A DNA stretch of 64,000 bases, taken from contig MU385763.1 in the NCBI GenBank assembly GCA_022497155.1, positions 124,001 to 188,000 of the forward strand, read 5' to 3'. Source of the DNA: Whalleya microplaca (lineage: Eukaryota > Ascomycota > Sordariomycetes > Xylariales > Xylariaceae). The translations under genes and the position numbers were made by a program. Below the pieces are notes generated by a model. It was not told where the DNA came from. It did not search any database and saw only the letters and a program-made list of their open reading frames with translations. Shown here piece by piece: positions 44,280 to 59,000 of this stretch. Numbering within the stretch: position 1 is the stretch's first letter; each line of letters starts with the position of its first letter.

Positions 44280-45758
44280 TGTCTTAAGACAAGGTGTTAA
44301 AATAAATCGAAAGTGAGATATTAAGTTAAAAATAAGTGTATATTAGCTACTAAAGCTGTGTGTGACTATTTAGTGATATCTGTTAATAAAAAAGTGAAGG
44401 AAATGTAAGGGAAAAAGTCAGTTAAATATAAGTATGTGATTCACTATAAATTGCCTTATGGAATGCCTTATAAATACCTTATAAAGTGCTTTATAAAATG
44501 CCTTGTGACGTAGCTTTAAAGGGCTTTTAGTAGCTCGTAAGCTGCTATTAATACCCGTAATCCCCTACCTTATTACATTCCTCCTTAATTTTTCAGCTAG
44601 CGTCCACGTAGCTGAAAAATCAAAAAAAAAAAATGAAAAATGAAAACACGCCCCACACTTAAATGCCTAACCTTCAGATCTGAAAAAAAAAAAAAATTTC
44701 ACCCCAGGGACCTTAGGGTAACAGGTCAGATAGTCACAGCTATCAGCAGCAGCAGCAGGTCAAGTGACAACAGGTCAGCTAGCCACAGCTATCAGCAGCA
44801 GCAGCTACAGCAGGTCAGGTCAGGTGACCTCCCTGTAAGCCTCCCTAGCAGCTGACAGCAGGTGACAACAGGTCAGCAGGTGACAGCAGGTCAGCTAGCC
44901 ACAGCTATTAGCAGCAGTAGCAGCAGCAGCAGCTAACAGCCTCCCTTACTGCTAAAGGTGATATTTAAATAATGTGATATATCAAGGTATATAAAGGTAT
45001 CCTCCGATATTATCGTCTATATAAATTATATATATATTAATAGCTGGCTATATTTAGCCATATATTAAAAGCATAATTAACTTGTTATTATTACCTATAT
45101 AAAATAAACAGGTTTATATATAAAATATATAATTTAGTATCTCTAATATTATCGCGCTTTATATTCCTAATATATAAAAAGAAAATTCGTAAATTGTAGG
45201 TGATAAGTAACGTAAATATAATATAAATAGAAGCAGCTAACTGGCTATCGATCGAATATATAGTTTGGTTCGATTTATATAGGAGATAAATAGCTATCGG
45301 ACGAAATGAAATAGTCGCGTGCGAAAGTAAGTTTAACAATATATACTTTAAGTGGCTATTGCTAATAAATTTTGTGCCTCCGTAACTTATAATATAAAAG
45401 GACTGTTTTATTCGATTAATTAAAAGGCAAAAAAATTAAGGCCTATCCGGGGGAGCCAAATGTTTTAAGATAAGGTGTTAAAGTAAATCGAAAGTGAGAT
45501 ATCAAGTCAAAAATAAATATATATTAGCTGCTAGAGCTATATATAACTATCTAGTAATATCTGTTAATAAAAAAGTAAAGGAAATATAAAAGAAAAGGTC
45601 AGTTAAATATAGGTATGTGATCCACTATAAATTGCCTTATGGAGTGCCTTATAAATACCCTGTGAAGTACCCTGTAAAATGCCCTATGACGTGGCTTTAA
45701 AGGGCTTCTAGTGGCTTTTAAGCTGCTATTAATACCCGTAATCCCCTGCCCTATTACA
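44280..45758 (+). mobile_element. Family-B small non-autonomous LTR element (TRIM-like)
   Basis: LTRs of 298 bp each lie at 44,280-44,577 and 45,461-45,758 (TGTCTTAAGACA ... TATTACA), with ATAT on both outer sides as target-site duplication. A GGGGGAGCCAAA polypurine tract precedes the 3' LTR. The 883-bp interior encodes no gag or pol. It is dominated by CAG/AGC-rich repeats (about 44,730-44,940) with A-runs and an inverted pair CAGCTAGCG ... CGTAGCTG near 44,600. This interior keeps normal CA dinucleotides, so it is much less mutated than the other copies. It is inserted in element C. Confidence 0.85.
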
Positions 45759-46446
45759 ATATTAGCGTACTTTAGGAAAAACTTAAATATTAATATTATA
45801 TAAAAACTAAAGTCCGTATATATTAAATTTAATCTATACGAAACTATTTCCTTAATTAATATAATATAAATAAAAAACCTTTTAAAATAAATTACGTATT
45901 ATATCTTAAAAACGTTAATACTATTTTTATTTTTGCTTTAAAACGCCGATAACCTAAAGGCGTATTTTAATAATATTTTTAATATTATTATATAGCTAAA
46001 CGGTAAAACAATTCCGGTAATACGGAAATAAAAATATCCGTTTTTTAACGTTAGCTATACGAAAGCTAAAACATTTTTTATAAAAATAAAACTTAAAAAA
46101 TTATACCGCCGTTTTAAATACTTTTATATAAAACGGTTATATAAGTTTTTTAAAAACGCAGGCTATAGTAATACTAAAAAGCTTATATTAAAAAAGATCC
46201 GGAAATTTTACTACTAATACTAATTATATAACCCTACCCTTAAAAGATTTAAATTCTTGCTAAAAAACAAAAGTTACTTTAATTATAAAATTATTATAAA
46301 TGTTATATAATTAAATAATCGGAACGTTTTATATATTATTAATATAAATATAAATTTTTAGGCGGCTATATTTTTTAAATCTTTATTTATATGAAATATT
46401 TAAAACGTATTATATAAGTATTAAATATATACTTATATCGGACTAT

Positions 46447-49445
46447 TGTAATAAGGCAGGGGATTACGGGTATTGATAGCAGCTTAGGAGCCACTAGAAG
46501 CCCCCTGGAGCCACGTTATAAAGCACTTTATAGGGTATCTATAGGGCATTTTATAGGGCAATTTATAGTGGATTACATACTTGTATTTAGCTGACCTTTT
46601 CTTTTATATTTCCTTCATTTTTTTAATAACAGATATTACTAGATAGTTATATATATATAGTTTTAGCAGCTAATATACACTTATTTTTAACCTGATATTT
46701 TACTTTCGCTTTATTCCGACACCCTGTCCTAAGACATTTGGCTTTCCCGGATAGGCCTTAATTTTTTTGCCTTTTAATTAATCGAGTAAAATAGTTTTTT
46801 TTTGTTATATTATAAGTTACGGAGGCATAGAATTTATTAGTAATAACTACTTGAAGTATATCTATTATCGAGCTCACTTTATTTTCATCCGATAAATCGC
46901 ACGCGGATTATTTTATTTCGTCCGATAGCTACTTATTTTTTATATAAATTGAACTAAGCCATATATTCGATCGATAACTAGCCAGCTGCTTTATTTATAT
47001 ATTATATTTACGTTATTTATTACTTATAATTTACGAATTTTCTTTTTATATAATAGGATATTAGGAATATAAAGCGCAATAATACTAGAGATATTAAACT
47101 GTATATTTTTATATATAAACCTGTTTATTTTTATATAAGTAACGGTAATAAGCTAATTATGTTATTGGTATATAGCTAGATATAGCTAGCTATTAATACG
47201 TATATAATTTATATAAACGACAATATCGGATAATACCTTTTTATATATTTTAATATACTTTATTACTTAAATATTACTTTTAGTAGTAAGGGAGGCTGTT
47301 AGCTGCTATTACTAATAGTTGTGGCTAGCTAACCTGCTATTACCTAACTTAACCTACTGTTATTGATAGCTATAGCTAGCTAACCTGTTGTTATTTAACC
47401 TGCTGCTGCTACTAATAGCTATAGCTATCTGACCTATTAAAAGCCGTGGCTAGCTGTGGCTAGCTGACTTGTTATTACCTGACCTGTTACTGCTGCTAAT
47501 AGCTATAGCTATCTGACCTATTAAAAGCTATGGCTAGCTATGGCTAGCTAACTTATTATTACCTGTTATCACCTAACTTGTTGCTAATTAGCTGTAAGCT
47601 ATAGCTACCTAACCTGACCTGTTGCTGCTGCTGCTAATAGCTGTAGCTATCTAACCTATTATTTTAAGGTCCCTGGGGTGAAAATTTTTTTTTTCGGATC
47701 TAAAGGTTAGGCATTTAAATGTAGGGCGTATTTTTATTTTTTATTTTTTTTTTTTTAGATTTTTTAGTTGCGTAAACGCTAGCTAAAAAATCAGGGAGGG
47801 ATATAATAAGGCAGGGGATTACGGGTATTGATAGCAGCTTAGGAGCTACTAAAAGCCCCTTGGAGCTACGTTATAAGGCACTTTATAAAGTATTTATAGG
47901 GCATTTTATAGGGCAATTTATAATAGATTATATACCTATATTTAGCTGACTTTTTCTTTTATATTTCCTTTACTTTTTTAATGGCAAATATTACTAAATA
48001 GTTATATATATATAACTTTAGTAGCTAATATATACTTATTTTTAACCTAATATCTTATTTTCGCTTTACCCCGATACCTTGTCTTAAAATATTTAGCTCT
48101 CCCGGATAAGCTTTAACTTTCTTGCCTTTTAATTAATCGAATAAAATAGTTTTTTTTGTTATATTATAAGTTACGGAAATATAAAATTTACTAGCAATAG
48201 CTATTTAAAGTATATTTACTGTTGAGCTTACTTTATTTTTATCCGATAAATCGCACGCGGATTATTTTATTTCGTCCGATAGCTATTTATTTTTTATATA
48301 AATCGAACTAAGTTATATATTCGATCGATAGCTAGCTAACTGCCTTATTTATATATTATATTTACGTCATTTATTACTTACAATTTACAAATTTTCTTTT
48401 TATATAATAAGATATTAAGAATATAAAGCGCGATAATACTAGAGATACTAGACCGTATATTTTTATATATAAACCTGTTTATTTTTATATAGGTAACAGT
48501 AATAAGCTAATTATGCTATTAGTATATGGCTAAATATAGCTAGCTATTAATACGTATATAATTTATATAGATAATAATATCGGATAATACCTTTTTATAT
48601 ACCCTAATATACTTTATTATTTAAATGTTACTTTTAGCAGTAAGGGAGGCTATTAGCTGCTGCTACTAATAGCTATGGCTAGCTAACCTGTTATTACTTA
48701 ACCTAACTTACTATTACTAATAGCTATAACTAGTTAACTTGTTATTACTTAACCTACTGCTGCTACTAATAGCTGTAGCTATTTAACCTATTGAAAGTTG
48801 TGGCTAACTATAGCTAGCTAACCTATTGTTACCTAACCTGCTGCTGCTATTAATAGCTATGGCTATTTGACCTATTAAAAGCTGTGGTTAGCTGTAGCTA
48901 ATTGACCTGTTATTACTTGCTATCACCTGACTTGCTGCTAATTAGCTGTAAGCTATGGCTACCTAACTTGACCTGCTGCTGCTGCTACTGATAGCTATGG
49001 CTATTTAACCTATTACCCTAAGGTCCCTGGGGTAAAAATTTTTTTTTTCGGATCTAAAGGTCAGGCATTTAAATGTGGGGCGTGTTTTCATTTTTTTTTT
49101 TTTTTTTTTCAGATTTTTCAGCTGCGTGAACGCTAGCTAAAAAATTAGGGAGGGATATAATGGGGTAAGGGATTACGGGTATTGACAGCAGCTTAGGAGC
49201 CACTAAAAGCCTCCTGGAGCCACGTCATAAGGCATTTCACAGGGTATCCATAAGGCACTCCACAGGGCAATTTATAGTGGATCATATACCTATATTTAGC
49301 TGACCTTTTTTTTTATATTTCTTTCACTTTTTTAACAACAGATATTACTAGATAGTTATATATACACAGCTTTAGCAGCTAATATATACTTATTTTTAAC
49401 CTAATATCTCACTTTCGCTTTACCCCGACACCCTGTCCCAAGACA
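46447..49445 (-). mobile_element. Tandem family-B element: three LTRs and two interiors
   Basis: Three LTRs of 290 bp each lie at 46,447-46,736, 47,802-48,091 and 49,156-49,445. They are separated by two near-identical interiors of 1,065 and 1,064 bp, all inverted relative to the copy at 44,280. The outer flanks share CTAT on both sides and no such duplication flanks the middle LTR, so the array behaves as one insertion. The interiors carry the same repeat tract, but most CA sites have become TA (for example CTAACCTATTATTACC). No coding capacity is visible. Confidence 0.85.
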
Positions 49446-52400
49446 CTATTAAATTATATTATATATAATTTTAATATAAATTTTATATCTAAAAAACTTC
49501 GGAATAACGCGAAAATTATAGGTATTTTATATAAGAAAATGTTAATTAAAATATATTAGATAATAAGAAAAGTCGAACGTTCGTATATATTATAAAAATA
49601 AATATATAATATATTAAAGGCAGAAATTAAATATTATATAAATAACGAAACTATTTTATAAATAATAGTTAAAGTTTTAAATAATATAGCTAAATTAAAT
49701 AATATTATATTTATATTTTTAGTTTTTGGGATATATTTAAAAATTAACTAAAACTTATTATTATTACTAAATATTATATAGTAAATAAAAGCGGTATAAA
49801 AAGCAATAAAAATATTAAAGAATATTTATACGGAAATTAAAATTAATCGAGCAATTAATATGTAAAATGGATTAAATATATATAAAGTATTATTTCTACC
49901 GTTTAAAAGCGAAATTTTAATTTAAAAAAAGAATTAAAGCTAAAAAAAGCCGTACGAAATTAAAAAAATTAAAGACTATACCGTTATAATAGATATAATA
50001 AATAGCCTAGTTAAATTCCGCGCGATATATATTAAGCCTTATTATTATATAAAAGAAATTATATTGTTAGAAAACTTAAAAAAATGTTTATATAATAATG
50101 CCGGTATAGTTAAAATAAATACGGCTAAAATAATATAAAAAACTAAGAAAAAATACCGTATAATAACTTTTTACTAATAATGTATAATAATTTATTAATG
50201 CTATATATTAATTTATAAAAAAAAACGATTATTAGCTGACAGTTAAATTACGGTATAATAATATTATTACTACTTTTAAAGCCTTATTTGAAAAATTAAA
50301 TGCTATAGAAATTAATGTATTAATAATTTAAAAAATATTTTATTTCGTACGATATAACGTAAAAAAGTATTAAAGTTTATAAATATATTTAATATAAATA
50401 ATATAAGAAATTAAAAATAAATTAATTAAATTAATTAAAAAGTTGTAACTTATTATATAAAGATATAAAAATAATAAAAAAGATTTTATTTTTACTTAAG
50501 CCTTAATAATTTAAAAAAGTAAACTAGCGTACGATTTTAATAATAAGGCTAATACTTATATTATATTATAACGTAATAAAAGAATTCCGAGATATTATTT
50601 AAGTTTATATATAAGCTATAAATAAACTAATAAAAACTATTATTATATAATTACTTATTAAATTACGCGATAAATACCTTTTAGATATAATATTTTTAAT
50701 TAATAAATTATTATATAAATTAATAAAGTTTAAATTATACTAGTTTAAAATATACTATTTATATTATATTAAGGCATTAAATATAGTAATATTAATATAT
50801 AATTTATATTTACTATATATAATAAACGGACTAAAGATTTTTAAAATTATAAAACTATAAATAAACAATATATTTTTGTTTATTACTATATAATTTTCTA
50901 TTAAAAAAAGGAATTATAGAAAAAAAAGTTTTATATAAAACTAAAAATAATTTTAATTAAAAAAACGCTAATTAATTTTAACGGCAATAGAATTTAATCA
51001 AAGGGCGATAATATATTATATACTTAAAAAAACAGACTAACTAATTTTATATAATCGATATTTAAATAAAAGATATATAATAATAATATATAATATAATA
51101 TATAAAAGATATATATATTATATTAATTTATTAGCTAAAAATTTCGTATAATTTATTTATTATAGCCTAAATTAAAAGCCCAGATAATAAAAAAATAAAA
51201 AGTCTAAATATATAACTTTAATAATAAATAAAATACTTAAAAAAACTAATTTATATATTATTTAATTTATACCGTACGAAAATATATATTTTTACCGATA
51301 AATTATTCGCTAATAATAAAAACTTAAATTTTTAATTTAGTTTTATTATTATATTAATTATAAAAATAAACTATATAAAATAAAAATTTAAGATTTATAA
51401 AAATATAATTTACTAAAACTTTATTAAATATAAGAAAGTTACGTAAAATATATTTACTAATAAATTATATGGAATAATAATAAAATTTAATAACGATATA
51501 GTTTTTAATATAATACTTAATTAAATTATAAACTATTTAAGTATTTTAAAAATCTTAGTTATTATTTATTCGGATTTAAAATCGCTATATAAATATTTAG
51601 TAAAATTAGGTATAATAAATAAAAAAAGCTAATAATCGATATTATATTTTTAAAAAAGTTATATAAAAAAGAAATCTTAAAAATATAATAAATTAACAGT
51701 AAAAATAATCTAGCTAACGCTTTTATTAAAAAAACGCTAAATTTAATTTTAAAATAATTAATTTCAATAAATAAATTAAAAATTAAAATTAAGGCATACG
51801 TTAATTAATTTAAAAAAGATAATAAAAAAAAGTAGTATTTATATAAATAAAATATATTATTTTTAAAATTTAAATTTTTAATTTAAAATATATAATAAAA
51901 AAACTTTTAATTTATTTATTATATAAAAAATTATTAATAAATATAAAAGCTAAACCTTAGATATACGAAAGCTATAAATTTTAAACTAAACCTTAAATTT
52001 TCTAATACCTAAATAATATTTTAATTTAATATTACTTAATTATAATAATTATACCGTATATTATATAAATATTAAATATATTTAATATAAATACCGTTTT
52101 AAATAAAAGCGAAATAATAATACTTCCGGAACTTATATACATTATCGCGCGTATATTTCGCTACGTAAGTAGCGACTATTTTCTTATAAAACTAAACAAA
52201 AACGGCGCGGAAATATAACTCCCGCCAGATAACTTTCGCTATAAAAAGATAGGGATTTTTTCCGGGCGGGAGCCGTATCTCGATATCGTACGAAAGTAAA
52301 GCGGTAATACGACATTTCTTTTCCTAAAAAAATAGTTAATATTTATATAATAAATAAATAATTTTAAAAAAATATATACGTTTATATAAAATAACTATAT

Positions 52401-52849
52401 AAAAATATAAAAATACTTATTTCTTATAAATAAAAGGGCTTAACGTTTTATATTATTACTTAATATTATAAAACTTTTATTAAATTTAATTATATATATA
52501 TATATAATTAAAAAAAAGGAAGGAAATTTTTATAAAAAAATATATAAAAAAAATTATATATATATACTAATATACCTATTATATATAATAGTCACTTTTT
52601 TTTATTAATAATAGTTGCTTTTTTTTTATAATCGTATTTTTTTATTTTATAAGTTTTATATATATAGGATAAAATTTTTATTATTATATAATAAAAAAGG
52701 AAAATATAAGTAATATAACTTTCTTTATATATTATATAAATAGCGTAACTTATTATATATAAATAAAGAAGCAGTAATATATATAAGTAATTTAACCTAC
52801 TTATTACGATATAAAAGTATCACATAATTATAAAATAAAAAACTGCCAG

Positions 52850-53020
52850 TATTAAAATAACGCTTAGTTTAGCTATATAATTAAAGATAGTTAATTAAGT
52901 TACCTTAATACGAAAAGATTTTTATATTTTTTTTATATAAGAAATTTCTTTATTTTCTTTTATATATAAAATATTATATAATAATATAATTTTATTATAA
53001 CCCTTAATCGTTTATATATA
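52850..53020 (+). repeat. Element C 3' LTR, first part (interrupted)
   Basis: It matches 39,086-39,256. The LTR is broken by the Gypsy-like insertion at 53,021 and resumes at 60,486-60,518. Confidence 0.7.
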
Positions 53021-56000
53021 TAAAAGGCCGTCACGCTAAAATGTAATTTTATAATACTAAATAAGTGTTTATTTTCTAACTAAAGAAAAAAAAAAATTAA
53101 AAAGGTATATCGATATAGCTCGAGAGCATTTATATTAGCTTTCGAGAGCTATATTATTATATCGGCTTATAATTGCCGATATTCCTTATTACGGCATAGC
53201 TTATTATATTACCCCCCCCTTTACTTTTTGCGCGATTATATTGCGTCCTTTATACCCGAACGTAAGATATATATAAATTTTTGTTAATTATCGGCTCTTT
53301 TAGTTACTAATAGTTTATTTTATTATTAATTAAAGCCGGTTCGGAAAGTAATATAAAGGTATTTTTATAAAAGAATTTTTTTGCTATAAAGGTTTTTAAT
53401 TTTATATTACTATTAGCTAATCGAATATAAAGTAAACACGCGTAAAATTAAAGCTTAATTTCCGCTTTTAATTAGTTCTTTATTCGGCAGTTAAATTTAT
53501 TTTTAAATTAATAAGTCGATTCCCGTTTTTAATTAGCTTAAGCACGTAACTAATGTAATATATAATTAGCTTTTATAATTAGCCGCGTAATTAATCCTTT
53601 CCTAAGGTTGCTTAAATATCTTAGGCCCTTTTTTCGAAATTCCTTTTTTCTTCCTTTTTTTTTAGGCTATTTATAAATAAAGATTTATTTCCCTAACTGT
53701 TTACTTTATCCTCCTGTCTTTTAATTTTTTAATTTTCTAATTCTTTTATTTTTTTATTATTTAGGTTACTAATATATTCTCCCGCAATATTCCCGTAGCG
53801 CGCCCTTTTTTTTCTGCCGCTATTTTTGTTTATTTTCGCTTTCGCTACTGCCGCTATATTTTTATCTCGTTCCCTTTCCGGTTCTGTTATTTTTAGGCCG
53901 CCCGTTTGCGCTATTTTTATAGTTCTCCCTTTTTTTATACGTCATATCTTATACCGCCTTTATATCGGCTGTATAACTAAAAACCCTTTTGCCTTTTATT
54001 CCGACCAAATTTATAAATTTCTTTTTTTTTTCTTTTTTAGTCTTAAAATATTTTAAATATAATACTAACTATATTTAGCTATTTATAATATATAGTATAT
54101 AAAATATACTAAAAGTTATAACTATTTTATTATAAGTTACTTTTTGTTCTTTCCGTTCGAATATTACTTTTTAACTTTATTTTATAACTATTTATAAATA
54201 CCGACATTCGCTTTTTCGCTACTGCCTTAATAAAAGCTTATCGAATTTATAATAATTTAAACCCTAATAAATTATTTATTCCCCCCGTTTTTTTATAATA
54301 TTTTTATTATTTATTTCTTTTATTTAGCTTCTGTCGCCGCTTAAAAGTCGGCCGGAATATAGACGTAACGCGTTATTAATACCGCTATATATCTCGAGCG
54401 TACTAAAATAAACGTTACAGCCTTAAGTTAGGCCGGGGCTTAATAATAATAAAAGTAATATATAAGTTTTTATTTTATTTTTCTGTAATTTTTTTTAGTT
54501 TATACGTTATATAAAAACAGCTTATAGTTACGTTTAAAAAGGTTATTTGCCCGCTCGAACGTATCGCTAATAATATTAGCGATATTACGGCTATTATATA
54601 CCTTATAATAAATAACGTTAAGCCTGTTACTTATACGCGTACTTTTATTTCCGGTTTTTTTTTTCGGCTTATCCCGCCTGTTCCTATTATTATTATAAAC
54701 TTTTCGCTTAAGCGTAGCTCGCATAACTCTCGCTCGCGCGTTTTCCTTACTTCCGTTAATATTTTTTGCTATAACTATAGCCGCTTTTTTAAACTTTTTC
54801 CCGTAAAAGTAAAAAAAAAAGCAATAAATATAAATAAAAAAAAAACGATAAAAAAAACGAGCTAAATTATTAGCTCCCGGTTAATATAAATATACCGCTC
54901 GATTAAGTTTATTACATTTTTTAATTAGTTTTATAATAATTTTAATTATTGGTTTATTAAAAAAAATTATATAAATAAAAGAGGTTATTTATTATTTATT
55001 TGGGAGTAGCGTTTGCGTTATTTATAATAATAAAAAATTTATAATTTCTTATAATATCTTTTTATTTTATTTATATTTTCTTATTTTTATACTTTATTAA
55101 TACTTTATTAGTTATATAATTGCCGCGCGAGCGCAGTTTTCGCTTTTCCTTTTATACTAATTTTTTTAAGCCTATCGTTTGTTTTTATATTACTGTAATT
55201 TTTTTTAAAATAATTTATTACTTTAATATCTCTTAAGTTTTCGAGCGGTTTTTACATTAGAGCTATATAGTTTACCTATTTTACTAACATTTGTTTAATT
55301 TTTTTTTGCCCCTTTTATTTAATAATTACTCGAATAATTTCCTTTATTTATTATTTTATTTTTTTCTTTCCTTTTTTACTAACTATAAAAAAAGATTATA
55401 TATTTTTATTCCTTTAAAAAAGTAAGGGATTATTTTTTGCGTAATAAATAAGCTCGATATAAAACCGGTTATATATTTTTTTCGGTATATTTAATTTTAT
55501 AATTTAGAAGTTAATAATATACGTTATTTTATATTTAATATATAATTATACTAGCTTTTATAAAAATTAAGGTATAAAAATATTTTTAAACGTTAATTAT
55601 ATTTTATTTTTTATTTGGAATTATTTTATAAAAAATCGCTATTTATTAGCTATATTTTTTTATTATTATTACGTAATTATTATTATAGCTTATATAAATT
55701 CTATCGTTTTTTTTAAGCATTAAATAAAAGCTTCTATTTATATACGCGGTTTAAAAATAAATCCCGAGATATATTCCATTATTAGAATAGGTTTTATATA
55801 ATATTTATAAAATATAAAAAAGGGATTTAGCTTTATTATTATAATATTTTAATTATTAATCGCAAGTATCGCTCCCAATAATAATAAGCTTTATTTAAAT
55901 TAAACATATAATATAAATATTTAAAAATATACTAATACCTTTTAGTTCGCTTATTTAATAATTCTATCGGTTTCTAGGTAAAACGTAATTAATAAACGCT

Positions 56001-59000
56001 ACTTAATCCCTACTAATAAATAAAGCTATTTTTAAAACTGCCTTACTTAATTAGATTTTTTATTACTAATTATAATACGGGAAAAACTATAATACTTTTA
56101 ATAATAGTTTATAAATTATTCGGTATATATTTCCGCCTCTATCGAAATTATAGCCTTTAATATAACCTGTTTTTTTAATTAATTAAAAATTACTATTATA
56201 AAAGTAAGGTTTTATTTAGAAATAGTTAATAAGTTAGTTATAAAATCGATAAATAGCTTACTATAAAATCGATCCGGAATAAATAACGGTTTTAAAAGCC
56301 CTTTTTTTTAATTATATTATACCGTTTTTTTTTTATAAATATCGCAATTTCTATAAAAACGTTTTACAAACGCCGATATTTTAAGCTAATAAAACGTTCT
56401 TAAAAATATTACTAATATATTTTCCCTCCCCAGGTGTTTTATTAAATATAAGTTATAAATATTTTATACTAAAGCGGTATAAAATAACTTTTAATTAGAG
56501 ATTTAAATATACTCGCGAAAATATAGTCGACCTTTATTATTAATATTATATTCCGATAATAATATTTTTATATTTAAATTTTTAAGGAACGCTTGGTTTT
56601 TTTAAGTTACCGCTTTTATTACTTACGCGTAATTTGGGTTTTTCGCTACCTTTATATTTTATAATAATTATAAATCTTTATATTCGAAAATTTCTTTATT
56701 TTCCGAAATATTTTATTTATATAATTAAATATACCTTATTCCAGTAGTCCCCGCTTATTTATATCTCTTAAGCTATATATAAAATAACTATTTCTTTTAT
56801 AGTAATTAAAATTCCTATTTTTTATACCTTTTGTTTTATATTCTTTATAGTAAATTTTATTTACGCTATAAAAAAACGTCGGATTTAATATTTAAACGTT
56901 TAATATAAAATTCCAATCGGAAATTAAAGCGTATTAATTCCTTTAACTAATATATTTATTACTCGGAAAGTCTTTTAAAAGTTATAAAATATTTTAGATT
57001 TTTATAGTTAAATAAAATTATAAATATTAAAGTTACGTTTTGTAATTTTACGTTTTATACTCGCAAACAATTTATAATTATTAGCAGTTTTTTATTATAA
57101 ATTTTATAATTAATTTCTGCCGGGATTAAACGCCTGAAATAATAAGTTACGGGTAATAAAATCCCTTATTTATTACGTTATAATAAGCATTTCCCGCAAG
57201 CTTATCCCAAATAGTCTATTTCGACCACTATCTTTCGTTCGGAGTCCTATTATATTAAAGCCGGTTTTTTAAAAAACGTTTATTTAAGGTTTTCGAACGC
57301 CAGATCTTCCGAAAGCCTTTATCGAAACGGTACTCCCTTTTTTATAAATGCCGATAAAAAGGTAATAAAATCTATATAGTTCTTAATAAAATTCCGGTAA
57401 AAGTTCGTAAATTTTAGAAAACTATAGACTTTTTTAAACGTTTTAAAAAACTTTTATTTTTTAATTATTTATACCTTAGCCGGATTTATATAGACCTTTT
57501 TTTTATTTCGATAATAAATCTTAAATATTTTATAATAATTACTATAAATTTATACTTATTTATATTTAAATTTAAGCCCGCTACTTTTAAATATTTTAAT
57601 ATCTTTTTTACTTTATCGATATAATTTTTTTTTATTTTAAAAAAATAAATTAATATATTATTTATATATATTAAATAAAAAATATTTAAGTATTTTTTTA
57701 ACGTACCGTTTATATAATATTAAAACATTACGGGAATATCCGTTAAGCCGAAAAAGGTTACGAGCTATTTAAATAGCCTAAAACGGGTATAAAAAGCCGT
57801 TTTTTATTTATTTTTTTCTTTAATTCTGATTTTATAAAAAGCCGATTTAATATTTATTTTAAAAAACTATTTTATTTTCGAGAAAATTTTAAACGTTTTT
57901 TATATAAATAGAAACGGGTACCGATTCCGTTAAATAATATTATTTAGTATTTTATAATCGCAATAAAAACGGAATCCGTTATTTGATTTCCGGATAAAAA
58001 ATATAAAAGCTTTTATAAACGAGCTATTTATATAAATATATTTTTTATTTAATAATTTAGTTAGTATTTTCTATAACGCTAATAATTTCTCCCGGGATAT
58101 ATTATATAATAGCCTTTAAAAGGTAAGTAACTTTTTATCCGCTTTATTACGATTTAAGTTAATTTTATAATCGGCTTTTATACGGTATAACGGAAGATTT
58201 TTACCTTTTTTTTTTCGAATAATTACTCCCAGCTCTTTAATTAAAAAAGGAGATTTTTTTAAACGTTAGTTTTTTTTTAAGCGCTAAAGCTTTATTAATA
58301 TCTGCTAATATAATAATAAATATAGCCGTTTGTTAGGCTATTACTCGTTTTCCCAGCTTTTTTTGCTTCCGAGCTTTTTTTATTTTTTTTACGAAATATA
58401 TCGCATTAATATAAAGTGCCTCTTAAGTTTTACAGATTTTTATAGTTTTTAAGGAATATTTTTTTTTTTATATTTTTAGGTTTCCGGTAACTTTTATATA
58501 TAGTATATATTTATATATTATATATATTATCCGGTTACGTTTTATTTAAGGCTTTTTTAATATTATAAAGTAATTTAAACCTAATATAATATATATAAAT
58601 ATTTTTAATTTATATTTATTAAAATTAACTTTTATATAAATTATCTTGTAAATTATACCCGAGGCATTTAATTTTTTTTTACGAGTAGCTTTTTTTACCG
58701 TTTTTTTCCGGATAAATATACGTAATAACTTTAGGCGTTTTATTATATTTTTATTAATAATAATATAATATTTATATCTTAAATTTATAAGGGTTTTTAT
58801 ATATAGTTATTAATTTAAATATATATCGACTATAAAAAATTTCCCGTTTATAAACTGCTCGGTTATATTAATTTTTTCTGCCGTTATATTAAACTTTTAA
58901 ACGTAACTTTATTTAAAAGCTACTTGTTTTCTTGCTTTTTTAATATTTTTTTGGCTTTATTCTTTTTAAATTTATAGCTTATTATTACGTTAACCCTAAT

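Noticed and set aside
44640..44855. 71-codon frame rich in Ser and Gln
   Set aside because: It is the translated CAG/AGC repeat of the family-B element interior, not a gene.
53826..54056. 76-codon hydrophobic plus frame
   Set aside because: Lies inside the minus-oriented Gypsy-like element and is a chance frame in AT-rich sequence.
54500..54724. 74-codon Asn/Arg-rich minus frame
   Set aside because: On the coding strand of the Gypsy-like element but too short and without a motif to call a surviving gene.
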